A DNA stretch of 64,000 nucleotides, taken from assembly GCA_965216725.1 (NCBI GenBank), contig CBDCGI010000005.1, forward strand, positions 124,001 to 188,000, given 5' to 3'. Under the pieces are notes generated by a model, which was not told the DNA's origin, ran no database searches, and was given only the letters and a program-made list of their open reading frames with translations. Below, in pieces: positions 43,978 through 52,302 of this stretch; position 1 is the first letter of the stretch; each line of letters begins with the position of its first letter. Source of the DNA: JACZUI01 sp965216725. Its GTDB lineage: Bacteria > Actinomycetota > Acidimicrobiia > Spongiisociales > ZC4RG35. The position numbers were made by a program, and so were the translations under genes.

Positions 43978-43980
43978 TTT
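43975..43980 (+). promoter_or_regulatory. -10 box of the tryptophan dioxygenase gene, overlapping the SDR stop codon
   Basis: TAGTTT (first three bases are the SDR stop), 8 bases, then ATG at 43989. It supports the ATG over the TTG at 43980. Confidence 0.45.
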
Positions 43981-43988
43981 TGGGCGAC

Positions 43989-45077
43989 ATGACCGAGCGC
44001 GGCGACATCTACTACGGGGATTATCTGCAGTTGGGAAAGATTCTCGACGCCCAAGACCTCGAGAGCACTCGAGCCGGGGAAACCGCTCACGACGAGATGC
44101 TGTTCATCATCGTCCACCAGGCCTACGAGCTCTGGTTCAAACAGATGCTGTGGGAAATCGACGATGTGGTCCGGATCTTCAGCCAGATCCCAACCCCGGA
44201 GAAACACATGGGAACGGTCGTTGCCCGGTTTCGCCGTCTCACACAGATACAGAAGCTGATGATCGCCCAAATCGACGTACTCGAGACCATGACCCCACTC
44301 GACTTCCTCGACTTCAGGGACTATCTGTTTCCGGCCTCGGGTTTTCAGTCGGCCCAGTTCCGACTCGTCGAGAACAAGCTGGGAATGCGGCCCGAAGACC
44401 GGCTGCTGTTGGAAGGGGCCCCCTACACCGCTCGTTTCGACGAGAAAGACCAGGAAGCAGTGAAACAGGCCGAGGTGAGCCCGAACCTGTTCGACGTCAT
44501 CGAGAAGTGGCTGGAGCGCACACCTTTCCTGGAGAGCGGCGAGTACCGATTCTGGGAAGAGTTCGAACAAGCAGTGAGAAGCCGGCTCGAAGCCGACCGC
44601 GAGGTGATCGGTACCAATCCCAACCTCACTGATCCGGAAAGAGCCACACAACTCAAGGAGTTCGAGGTCACGATCCGGCAGTACGAGGCCATCTTCGATC
44701 CTGACAAGCACGCCACCATGTCGAAGCGGGGTGAGCGCCGGTTCAGCTACAAGGCATTCCAGGCTGCCTTGTTCATCACCCTCTACCGCGATCTCCCGGC
44801 CCTTCAGGAGCCATATCGGGTAATCGAGCTTCTCATGGACATCGACGAAGGATTCACGGCATGGCGTTATCGGCACGCCCAGATGGCGCTGCGAATGATC
44901 GGACGCAGGATCGGCACCGGTGGGTCGGCGGGAGCCAAGTATCTGGAGAAGTCTGCCGAGCGAAGCCGGGTCTTTTCCGACCTCTTCAATCTGACGACTT
45001 TCTTGGTACCGCGCGCCGACCGACCCGAGCTACCCAGGGCCGTCGTCGATGCGATGCGATTCCGCTACCAGTCATGA
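43989..45077 (+). CDS. kynA: Tryptophan 2,3-dioxygenase
   Basis: A 362-residue haem enzyme that opens the indole ring of tryptophan to give N-formylkynurenine. It shows YGDYLQLGKILDAQ, DEMLFIIVHQAYELWFKQML, SGFQSAQFRLVENKLGM, MDIDEGFTAWRYRHAQMALR with the haem-ligand His, and GTGGSAGAKYL. These segments and the length are closer to the animal-type TDO than to the roughly 280-residue Pseudomonas-type KynA. It is coupled by ATGA to the kynureninase-like gene. Confidence 0.94.
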   Translation: MTERGDIYYGDYLQLGKILDAQDLESTRAGETAHDEMLFIIVHQAYELWFKQMLWEIDDVVRIFSQIPTPEKHMGTVVARFRRLTQIQKLMIAQIDVLETMTPLDFLDFRDYLFPASGFQSAQFRLVENKLGMRPEDRLLLEGAPYTARFDEKDQEAVKQAEVSPNLFDVIEKWLERTPFLESGEYRFWEEFEQAVRSRLEADREVIGTNPNLTDPERATQLKEFEVTIRQYEAIFDPDKHATMSKRGERRFSYKAFQAALFITLYRDLPALQEPYRVIELLMDIDEGFTAWRYRHAQMALRMIGRRIGTGGSAGAKYLEKSAERSRVFSDLFNLTTFLVPRADRPELPRAVVDAMRFRYQS

Positions 45078-46211
45078 ACCTCAAGCCGGGGTTCTCCAGG
45101 TTCTTTGAATCCAACCCAGGCCGTCTCCATTTCGCCGCCCACTCCCACCATCCCTGGCCAGACGTCACCTACACCGCTCACCAGGAGGCTTGGACCGACG
45201 CCGCTGGGCTCGCCGATGACAAATGGGCAAAAGATCTTCGGCGAGGTCATCCCCCAGACGACCCGGGCCATCGCCGACATCATCGGCGTTGACGACGAAA
45301 CGCGCCTTGTCTTCGCCCCTAACACCCACGACTTTCTCACCAGGCTCTTCTCGTGCATCGATCCGCCAGTCCGGATTCTGAGCACTGACGCCGAGTTCCA
45401 CTCTTTCAATCGACAATCGCGCCGCTGGGAGGAGGCTGGTCTTGCGGTCGTCGACCGGGTCCCTGCCGAGCCCTTCGAGACGTTCTCGGAGCGATTCACC
45501 AAAGAGGTCCGCGCGGGTGTCCACGACCTGATCTACCTCAGCCAGGTGTTTTTCGACTCCGGCTTTGCGGTAGCCGATGTGGACCGAATTGTCTCGTCGT
45601 CTCCCGACGATAGGGCCTTCATCGTGATCGACGGCTATCACAACTTCATGGCTCGGCAGACAAATCTCGGAGCCGTCCAGGATCGCGTGTTCTTCCTCGC
45701 CGGCGGCTACAAGTACGCGATGTCTGGGGAGGGGGTTTGCTTCATGTATTGCCCTCCGGGTTACGGTCCCCGTCCGGTGGACACCGGCTGGTACGCGGGG
45801 TTTGGACAGCTCGAGTCGGGAATAACGGAGCAGATTCATTTCTCCTCGGACGGGAACCGATTCGCCGGCGCAACCTTCGATCCCTCCGGGATCTACCGGA
45901 TGCGCTCCGTTCTCGGATGGCTCGATGAGGAAGGAGTCACGATGGACGCCATCCACGCCCATGCCCGCTCCCTCCAAGACCGGTTGGTCGAGTCTGCGGC
46001 GTTACCCGGGAACCTCGTTCCGGAGCCAGGATCCCCGCGCGGGAACTTCCTCACCTTCCGTACCCCGGACGCCGGCGTCCTGTATCGGAGTCTCCACGAC
46101 CGCGGAGTGGTCACCGATTACCGCGGTGCGAATCTCCGAATTGGATTCGGCGTCTACCAGGACTCGTCGGACGTGGACGAGCTGATCACCATCCTCAGAG
46201 ACCTGATTTAG
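45074..46211 (+). pseudogene. Kynureninase-like class V aminotransferase-fold enzyme, with a +1 frameshift
   Basis: The gene starts at ATG 45074 (overlap with kynA) as MNLKPGFSRFFESNPGRLHF and reads to about 45230 (DDKWAK). The homologous protein then continues one base later as IFGEVIPQTTRAIADIIG to 46211. The total of 1138 bases is one over a multiple of three. Removing one A from AAAA at 45229-45232 restores a protein of 378 residues. The PLP lysine is in FFLAGGYKYAMSGEG and the cofactor Asp in FIVIDGYHNF. Kynureninase would release anthranilate from kynurenine, which fits the neighbours. The exact substrate is inferred. Confidence 0.75.
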
Positions 46212-46234
46212 GCAGGTACCCGGGATCGGCCACA

Positions 46235-47020
46235 ATGTCGGCCGTGATCGAAGTCCCCGACCTGCGCGTCGTCTCCCTGGACCGAATCCGCCCCCATGAG
46301 GAAGTCGATCCACTCCGGGTGGCACCGCTTGCGACGCGGATTCGGGACGAGGGCAACCAGCTGAACCCGATGATGTGCATCGAAACAGACGGCGAGTACT
46401 TGGTACTCCTCGACGGTGCGACCCGGAATGCAGCCCTTCGCTCGCTCGGACTCGGGTATTGCGTCGTCCAAGTAGTGGAATCGGCGACCGTGAGTCTGGG
46501 CACTTGGCACCACGTTGTTTGTGGGCCCGAGCCTGATTCGATCTTCTATTCCTTGACTGGCTTGGAGGGTTTGACGGCAGCTGCGATTGATCGGCCGCCC
46601 CGTGTCTGGGGGTCGGGCAGGGAACCGGTGGCTGTTGCCGGCGACGAGATCAGCGACAACGCTGCGTTGTCGCTGATTGTGTCCAGCTACATAGGACGGT
46701 GGACGGTGCAGCGTGTAATCGAGCCATCCATCGACGTGGTTTCGCGGCAGTTTCCCGACTGGGGGGCCCTCGTCGAGTTTCCCGAGTTGACGATTGCAGA
46801 TGTCGTCGACGCGGCTCTCCGTGACGACCGTCTACCAGCAGGGATAACCAGGTTCGTGGTCCCCGACAGGGCGTTGCGACTCAAATACTCGCTCGAGAAT
46901 CTGACTCCCGGCGGCACGGAGGCCGAAAAGCAGGAGAGCCTCGACGCGATGATCTCGGCGCGCGCCAGCCAGGGCCGCATCCGACGATATGCCGAACCGG
47001 TAGTGATTCTCGACGACTGA
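46235..47020 (+). CDS. ParB/Srx-fold protein, resembling SbnI/SerK-type free serine kinases
   Basis: A 261-residue protein. The N-terminal 90 residues follow the ParB/sulfiredoxin pattern (IRPHEEVDPLRVAPLATRIR, VLLDGATRNAALRSLGL), and then VSLGTWHHVV resembles a motif of SbnI-like proteins, which phosphorylate free serine. No helix-turn-helix typical of chromosome-partitioning ParB is seen, so a role in DNA partition is unlikely. The C-terminal half is unassigned. It lies between the kynureninase-like gene and the Rid gene. Whether it belongs to tryptophan use is unknown. Confidence 0.6.
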   Translation: MSAVIEVPDLRVVSLDRIRPHEEVDPLRVAPLATRIRDEGNQLNPMMCIETDGEYLVLLDGATRNAALRSLGLGYCVVQVVESATVSLGTWHHVVCGPEPDSIFYSLTGLEGLTAAAIDRPPRVWGSGREPVAVAGDEISDNAALSLIVSSYIGRWTVQRVIEPSIDVVSRQFPDWGALVEFPELTIADVVDAALRDDRLPAGITRFVVPDRALRLKYSLENLTPGGTEAEKQESLDAMISARASQGRIRRYAEPVVILDD

Positions 47021-47422
47021 TCAGGAACCGTCAGACAAGGCGGCGACGCCCACCAACTCCACAACTGCCTTGGGGTCGAACAACTCGGTGACTCCGATCA
47101 GTGCCATCGGCGGATAGTGCTTTCCGAACACACTTCTCCAGGCCTGGCCGATCTCTGCCAGATGACTGCGGTACTCATCCATCTCAGTGGTGTAAATGGT
47201 CACCGACACCAGATCCTCAGGCGTGGCGCCGGCCTCCGACAGGACCACAGCGATTGTCCGGCATGCCGCTCCGAACTGGCTCACGAGATCGTCGTCAAGG
47301 TCACCATCGGAACTGTGCCCGGTGATGCCGGCGAGGTGTATCAGAGCGTCTTTGTCGGCGACCGATGCGTACGAGAACCCCACCGCAGGCATCAGGCCGT
47401 CTGGGTTTACCAGCCGGCTCAT
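47021..47422 (-). CDS. Rid (YjgF/YER057c/UK114) family protein lacking the RidA arginine
   Basis: A 133-residue Rid protein with LAGITGHSSDGDLDDDLVSQ, EDLVSVTIYTTEMDEY and the closing HYPPMALIGVTELFDPKAVV. At the place where imine-hydrolysing RidA has Arg (PxR), this protein has PPM. It should therefore not be a classical 2-aminoacrylate deaminase and belongs to another Rid subfamily. Rid-like proteins occur in 2-aminobenzoyl-CoA pathway clusters. The ATG at 47422 overlaps the enoyl-CoA hydratase stop. Confidence 0.83.
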   Translation of the reverse strand: MSRLVNPDGLMPAVGFSYASVADKDALIHLAGITGHSSDGDLDDDLVSQFGAACRTIAVVLSEAGATPEDLVSVTIYTTEMDEYRSHLAEIGQAWRSVFGKHYPPMALIGVTELFDPKAVVELVGVAALSDGS

Positions 47423-48246
47423 CGGCCGGTCCACTCCGGAGGGCGCTTAGCTAGAAATGCTTCGTAGAACTCGCGGTGGTCGTCGGTTGTCATCATCAGA
47501 GCCTGGGTGAACGCCTCGAGTTCGATTGCCGAGGCCAAATCCATGTCCAACTCGCGACTTATCAGGATCTTCGTCGCCCCGTAGGCCAGGCTCGGACCTG
47601 CTGCGAGGCCCCTAGCCATTTCCATTGCACTGCCCACCAGGTCATCGCCTGCGACGACCCTGTTGGCAAGACCGGCCTCCTTCGCACTCGTGGCGTCGAT
47701 GGCCTCACCGAAAAGCAGCATCTCAGATGCCCTGCCCAACCCAACCACGCGCGGGAGAAGATAAGCCGAACCCATGTCAGCTCCGGCAAGCCCCACTTTG
47801 GTGAAGAGGAAATGAAACGAGCCCGATTCTGAGACGATCCTCAGGTCGGCAGCGAGGGCGATTACTGCGCCGGCTCCTGCGGCGACTCCGTTTACGGCCG
47901 CGATCACAGGCATCGGGAGACGGCGCATTCCTTCCACCACCGACCCCGTCATGCGGGCGAACTCGAGCAGCTTTTTGGTGTCCGCTTCCTGGAGGTCGCC
48001 GATGATCTCCTCAACATCACCGCCTGAGCAGAACCCCTTGCCCTCGCCTGTCAACACGAGCACCGAGACGTCGTCGCGATGCTCGACCTCGGCAAGCAAG
48101 TCGCGAAGGTCGGCATATACCTCGTATGTGAGGGCATTCAGACGACGTGGACGGTCAAAGGTGACGAGACCCACGTTGTCCTCTACATCGAACCGAAAAT
48201 GCTGCCAATCGGCGGTGAAATCGGCTGAGGCGCGGAACGGGCTCAC
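47419..48246 (-). CDS. Enoyl-CoA hydratase/isomerase family protein
   Basis: A 275-residue crotonase-fold enzyme. It shows VGLVTFDRPRRLNALTYEVY, the oxyanion hole GKGFCSGGDVEEI, PVIAAVNGVAAGAGAVIALA and FTKVGLAGADMGSAYLLPR. The second catalytic acid position reads ADMG rather than the Glu of true hydratases, as in several family members with other activities. It is coupled to the Rid gene and likely acts on a CoA intermediate of aromatic or fatty-acid breakdown. Confidence 0.85.
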   Translation of the reverse strand: MSPFRASADFTADWQHFRFDVEDNVGLVTFDRPRRLNALTYEVYADLRDLLAEVEHRDDVSVLVLTGEGKGFCSGGDVEEIIGDLQEADTKKLLEFARMTGSVVEGMRRLPMPVIAAVNGVAAGAGAVIALAADLRIVSESGSFHFLFTKVGLAGADMGSAYLLPRVVGLGRASEMLLFGEAIDATSAKEAGLANRVVAGDDLVGSAMEMARGLAAGPSLAYGATKILISRELDMDLASAIELEAFTQALMMTTDDHREFYEAFLAKRPPEWTGR

Positions 48247-48298
48247 ATCGCTGAGCGTAACCAGGTAGCTTCACGGCTCGCCGATCATCCGAAGGCGT

Positions 48299-48304
48299 TA
48301 TCTT
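48299..48304 (+). promoter_or_regulatory. -10 box of the coiled-coil/acyl-CoA dehydrogenase operon
   Basis: TATCTT, 6 bases, then ATG at 48311. Confidence 0.4.
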
Positions 48305-48310
48305 CAGGTA

Positions 48311-48694
48311 ATGACCCAGCCAACCCTGAGACAAGTCCGCGAGGAGCTGGCGGCGATACACGACGAACTCCTGGCGCTGCCCGTTGACGACTTCGACAGA
48401 CGAGCACAGATACAGAGTCGACAGCACGAGTTGCGAGCTCTTTCCGCCGAATTGGTTTCGCAGTACGAGACCGAAGACGCCGAGACCCTCAAAGAGGCCT
48501 TCGATCGCCTACAAAAGCTGCGAGATGCCGTCGTGGCCTCCCATTTGTCACCCCAAGCCACTGCAGTGGGATTTGGGGGTGTCGAGACCGACTTCAACAC
48601 CATCGTCAACGAAGCGATCGACAAAGGTGCCGACCGCGCCGAGATCGAGAGTCAGCTCGAAGACATCCTGCGGAGGCTCCGCTCGTCGTCATGA
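48311..48694 (+). CDS. Hypothetical helical protein upstream of the acyl-CoA dehydrogenase
   Basis: A 127-residue protein, almost all predicted helix, with heptad-like leucines (LRQVREELAAIHDELLALPV, LRALSAELVSQYE, LKEAFDRLQKLRDAV) and a second helical part (RAEIESQLEDILRRLRSSS). No Cys, signal or membrane segment. It is coupled by ATGA to the acyl-CoA dehydrogenase gene, so it may be an accessory or structural partner, but no family is recognised. Confidence 0.6.
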   Translation: MTQPTLRQVREELAAIHDELLALPVDDFDRRAQIQSRQHELRALSAELVSQYETEDAETLKEAFDRLQKLRDAVVASHLSPQATAVGFGGVETDFNTIVNEAIDKGADRAEIESQLEDILRRLRSSS

Positions 48695-49788
48695 CAACGG
48701 TCGAGGATGCAGAACACACTGGTGTCCATCTCAACCAGACGATCGAGACCGGAGAGCCGGGGCGCATCAATAGAGAGCTCGTCGCGGCCCTGGCAGCGGA
48801 AGGCTTGTTCGATCGGCTCTTCACGTCTGACGGGATAACAGCAGAAGAGCTGTGCTCGATACGCCAGGGCCTCGCCCGGGTGAACACCGAGGCAGAGACC
48901 GCCTTTGCCGTCCAAGGGCTCGGCGGGATGCCCATCCACACTTCGGGCTCAGATGGGCTCAAAGAGCGCTGGATCCCTCGCCTCAAGAGTGGAGATGCAG
49001 TGGCCGCCTTCGCCCTGACCGAGCCGGGTGCCGGATCAGACGCCGCCGCTCTCGCCACACGCGCGGTCCGCGACGGGACCGGATTCCGGCTCAACGGAGA
49101 GAAGGCCTACATCTCCAACGCTCCCGGCGCCGACGTCTACACCGTGTTTGCTCGCACCACGGATGGAGTCGGAGCTGGTGGGGTCACGGCATTCGCCGTG
49201 GCCGGGGACAGCGACGGGCTGTCAGGCGAGACGATTCCCATGATCTCCCCACACCCGCTGGGAAGAATCGTGTTCCAAGACGTCTACGTCGATGAAGGAG
49301 ACGTCTTGGGCGAGGTCGACCACGGATTTCGGGTCGCAATGCAGACGCTTGACCTGTTCCGGCCCAGCGTCGGTGCCTTTGCGGTAGGCATGGCCGAGGC
49401 CGCGCTACGCAAAGCAGTAGGCCACGCCGAGACTCGGAACGCGTTTGGTGCACCCATCTCGTCGTTTCAAGGGGTGTCGCACCAGCTGGCCGACGTCAGG
49501 ACCGCGATTGAAGCCTCGCGTCATCTGGTCTACGCCGCCGCCAGGGCCCACGACGATGGGAATCGTGAGGCGCTGACCGGGAAAGCCGCGATGGCGAAAC
49601 TCCATGCCACTGAGACCGCCCAGCTGGCGGTGGACACGGCAATCCAGGTCCTGGGTGCCAGAGGTTTGGAAGCCGACTCGTTGCTCGCCCATCTCTACAC
49701 CGAGGTGCGGGCACCGAGAATCTACGAAGGGACCTCCGAGATCCAGCGCAACATCGTCGCTCGGGAGCTGTTCAGGGGCAACATCTAG
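48691..49788 (+). CDS. Acyl-CoA dehydrogenase
   Basis: A 365-residue flavoprotein. Signatures are AFALTEPGAGSDAAALATRA, GFRLNGEKAYISNAPGADVY, the C-terminal YEGTSEIQRNIVARELF with the FAD/adenine contact, and QVLGARGLEADSLLAHLY. The catalytic base of the family is the Glu of YEGT in many members. It is somewhat shorter than usual (about 380) at the N-terminus. Substrate unknown; in this cluster it could oxidise an alicyclic or ring-opened CoA ester. A repeat block starts directly after its stop codon. Confidence 0.88.
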   Translation: MTTVEDAEHTGVHLNQTIETGEPGRINRELVAALAAEGLFDRLFTSDGITAEELCSIRQGLARVNTEAETAFAVQGLGGMPIHTSGSDGLKERWIPRLKSGDAVAAFALTEPGAGSDAAALATRAVRDGTGFRLNGEKAYISNAPGADVYTVFARTTDGVGAGGVTAFAVAGDSDGLSGETIPMISPHPLGRIVFQDVYVDEGDVLGEVDHGFRVAMQTLDLFRPSVGAFAVGMAEAALRKAVGHAETRNAFGAPISSFQGVSHQLADVRTAIEASRHLVYAAARAHDDGNREALTGKAAMAKLHATETAQLAVDTAIQVLGARGLEADSLLAHLYTEVRAPRIYEGTSEIQRNIVARELFRGNI

Positions 49789-50344
49789 CCACCGGCCGGC
49801 CCCCCTCCCCGGCTCCGCCGGTACTCCCCCCATTCCGGCCCGCGGCCGGCCCCCCTCCCCGGCTCCGCCGGTACTCCCCCCAACGCTCACTCCCTTCGCT
49901 GGGGGGAGACATGCGCTCACTCCCTTCGCTGGGGGGAGACATGCGCTCACTTCCCTTCGCTGGGGGGAGACATGCGCTCATTTCGTTCGCTGGGGGGAGA
50001 CATGCGCTCATTTCGTTCGATGTGGGGAGAAAGGAGCAACCATTTCCTCCCCCAGGGAGCGCAGCGACCATCTCCTCCCCCAGGGAGCAGAGCGACCGTT
50101 GGGGGAGGTGGCGCCGTAGGCGACGGAGGGGGCGAGGCCCGACAGGGCCGATGAGGGGAGGTGGCGCCGTAGGCGACGGAGGGGGCGAGGCCCGACAGGG
50201 CCGATGAGGGGAGGTGGCGCCGGAGGGGGCGAGGCCCGACAGGGCCGATGAGGGGAGGTGGCGCCGTAGGCGACGGAGGGGGTGAGGCCCGACAGGGCCG
50301 ATGAGGGGAGGTGGCGCCGTAGGCGACGGAGGGGGTGAGGCCCG
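49789..50344. repeat. Composite hairpin repeat block 3 (inverted orientation, with an extra unit type)
   Basis: This block has the reverse complement of the units in blocks 1 and 2, in reverse order: C' twice (about 49794-49883), B' five times at 30-31 bp spacing (49884, 49914, 49944, 49975, 50005), A'-like CTCCCCCAGGGAG copies (about 50044-50104), then a new 53-bp type D starting GAGGTGGCGCC at 50105, 50158, 50211 (9 bases shorter), 50255 and 50308. D contains GGCCC-GACA-GGGCC. The block runs from one converging stop codon exactly to the other. No gene is seen. Confidence 0.85.
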
Positions 50345-50743
50345 TCAGACTCGGGCGGTGCGTCCCAAAACCATCACACAGGCTTCTGAGATCCAGTTGA
50401 ACCCGCCATCGTCCAACTTGTTGCCTAGCTGTATCGAGTAGGCGCCCGGCTGCAACCAGATGTTGTTCACACCCGCCGCGGCGCAGTCGTCTACGACATC
50501 GAGACCCCTCCTGGCCGGAATGACGAACACGGCCATGGTCGGTTTTTCCGGCAGATCACGCACGGTTGGGTAACAGGGGTCCCCATCCACCACGCTGCGA
50601 TAGGGGTTGACCCCGTACACCTTCCACCCCTTGCGTTTCATGTCGCGATAAATGATCCCCCCATACTTAGAGGGGTGGTCCGTGGCACCGATGATCGCAA
50701 GCGAGGTACCGGGGGCGTTGAGAAGCTCGACCAGATCTGGCAT
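50345..50743 (-). CDS. CoA-binding domain protein (YccU-like)
   Basis: A 132-residue Rossmann-type CoA_binding_2 protein. It shows SLAIIGATDHPSKYGGIIYR, GWKVYGVNPYR, MAVFVIPARRGLDVVDDCAA and NIWLQPGAYS, the usual ordered motifs of this small family. The precise role is unknown. The ATG at 50743 is chosen; GTG 50749 is possible. It is divergent from hutH, with about 50 bp between starts. Confidence 0.85.
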   Translation of the reverse strand: MPDLVELLNAPGTSLAIIGATDHPSKYGGIIYRDMKRKGWKVYGVNPYRSVVDGDPCYPTVRDLPEKPTMAVFVIPARRGLDVVDDCAAAGVNNIWLQPGAYSIQLGNKLDDGGFNWISEACVMVLGRTARV

Positions 50744-50783
50744 CCGCACATTCAAACGGCACGACGGGCGTTTGTCTTCCCGT

Positions 50784-50789
50784 TAGCGT
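50784..50789 (+). promoter_or_regulatory. -10 box of hutH
   Basis: TAGCGT, 7 bases, then the GTG at 50797. Confidence 0.45.
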
Positions 50790-50796
50790 TGCGTTC

Positions 50797-52302
50797 GTGA
50801 CCGATGTCATCGTGGATGGACGCCCACTGACCCCTTCTGATGTAGTTCGAGTCGCCCGCCGCGAGGCCACGGCGGTGGCGGGAGACGATCTCGAATCGAG
50901 GATGGGCCCGGCCCGCGATGTGGTGAAGCGCCTGGCCGAGGGCGGAACCACCATCTACGGGATAACCACGGGATTCGGCGCCCTGGCTTCGACATCAATT
51001 GGGCCGAACGAGACCGAGGAACTGCAATACAACCTGATCCGATCTCATGCTTCAGGCACAGGCGAGCCGCTGGACGACGAATTGGTGAGATCGATCATCC
51101 TTCTCCGAGCCCGCACCCTTGCCCAAGGCCACTCCGGTGTCCGCCCGGTCGTGGTCAGGCGCTTGCTCTCAATGCTGGAACGAGACATTCTGCCCGTTAT
51201 CCCATCGCGCGGTTCTGTAGGGGCTTCGGGCGATCTGGCCCCTTTCGCCCATTTGGCATTGGCCCTGATCGGAGAAGGCCCGGTTCGGGTCGAAGGCAGA
51301 GTCGTTCCTGCATCTGAAAGCGGACTCGATCCGCTTCGTCTCAAGGTCAAAGAAGGGTTGTCACTCATCAACGGAACCGAGGGCATGAGCGCCATGGGGG
51401 TGCTGGCGCTGCACAGGGGACGGCAGCTGGTGAAGACGGCCGACGTGGCTTGTGCTTTGACAGTTGAGGCGATGATGGGCAGCGCCCGAGCTTTTCGGAG
51501 TGACGTCCACCAATTGCGCCCTCATCCGGGGCAAGTGGCCTCGGCGAGCCGGATCTCGGCACTAATCGTCGGGAGCGAGATCGGTGACAGCCACGCCGAG
51601 GACTTCGACCATGCGGTACAGGACGCCTATTCGATACGCTGTGCTCCGCAGGTTCATGGAGCGGTGTCCGACACGTTGGACCACCTGGAGTCGGTTCTCA
51701 TCCGCGAGCTGGGCTCGGTCGTCGACAACCCACTGGTGTTTCCAGAAACCGGTGATGTGGTGTCGGGTGGCAACTTCCATGGCCAGCCGGTTGCATTCGC
51801 CCTCGACTTCGCCGCAATCGCAGCTGCGGAGCTGGGCTCGATCTCGGAGCGCCGAACCGACCGGATACTCGACCCCACCCGCTCCCGAGGTCTGCCCGCA
51901 TTCCTAGCTCCGTCGCCTGGGGTCACCTCCGGTTACATGATTTCGCAATATCTCCAGGCGGCGCTGGTGGCGGAGAACAAGGTCCTGACCCACCCCGCTT
52001 CGACCGACACCATCCCGACTTCGGGCAATCAGGAAGACCACGTTTCGATGGGTTGGGGAGCCGGGTTGAAGCTTGAGCAAATACTCGACAACACTGCGAC
52101 CATCCTCGCCGTAGAGCTCCTGTGCGCCGCTCAGGGGACGGAGTACCGGGCACCACTGAAACCGGCACAGGGGACGGCGGCGGCCCTGAGTCTGATTCGT
52201 GATCTCGTCCCGCCACTCGACGCCGACCGCTCCCTCAGCGGAGAGATCGAAGATGTGGCCGCCCTGGTATCGGATGGAGCCGTGGCACGGCTGGTGCAGT
52301 GA
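50797..52302 (+). CDS. hutH: Histidine ammonia-lyase
   Basis: A 501-residue enzyme that removes ammonia from histidine to give urocanate. The MIO cofactor triad Ala-Ser-Gly is at 143-145 in SRGSVGASGDLAPFAHLA. YGITTGFGAL with the catalytic Tyr (about 54), GNFHGQPVAFALDF and QEDHVSMGWGAG are present. GTG start. Its stop overlaps the hutI start by 4 bases. Urocanase (hutU), the step between hutH and hutI, is not in the window. Confidence 0.93.
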   Translation: MTDVIVDGRPLTPSDVVRVARREATAVAGDDLESRMGPARDVVKRLAEGGTTIYGITTGFGALASTSIGPNETEELQYNLIRSHASGTGEPLDDELVRSIILLRARTLAQGHSGVRPVVVRRLLSMLERDILPVIPSRGSVGASGDLAPFAHLALALIGEGPVRVEGRVVPASESGLDPLRLKVKEGLSLINGTEGMSAMGVLALHRGRQLVKTADVACALTVEAMMGSARAFRSDVHQLRPHPGQVASASRISALIVGSEIGDSHAEDFDHAVQDAYSIRCAPQVHGAVSDTLDHLESVLIRELGSVVDNPLVFPETGDVVSGGNFHGQPVAFALDFAAIAAAELGSISERRTDRILDPTRSRGLPAFLAPSPGVTSGYMISQYLQAALVAENKVLTHPASTDTIPTSGNQEDHVSMGWGAGLKLEQILDNTATILAVELLCAAQGTEYRAPLKPAQGTAAALSLIRDLVPPLDADRSLSGEIEDVAALVSDGAVARLVQ

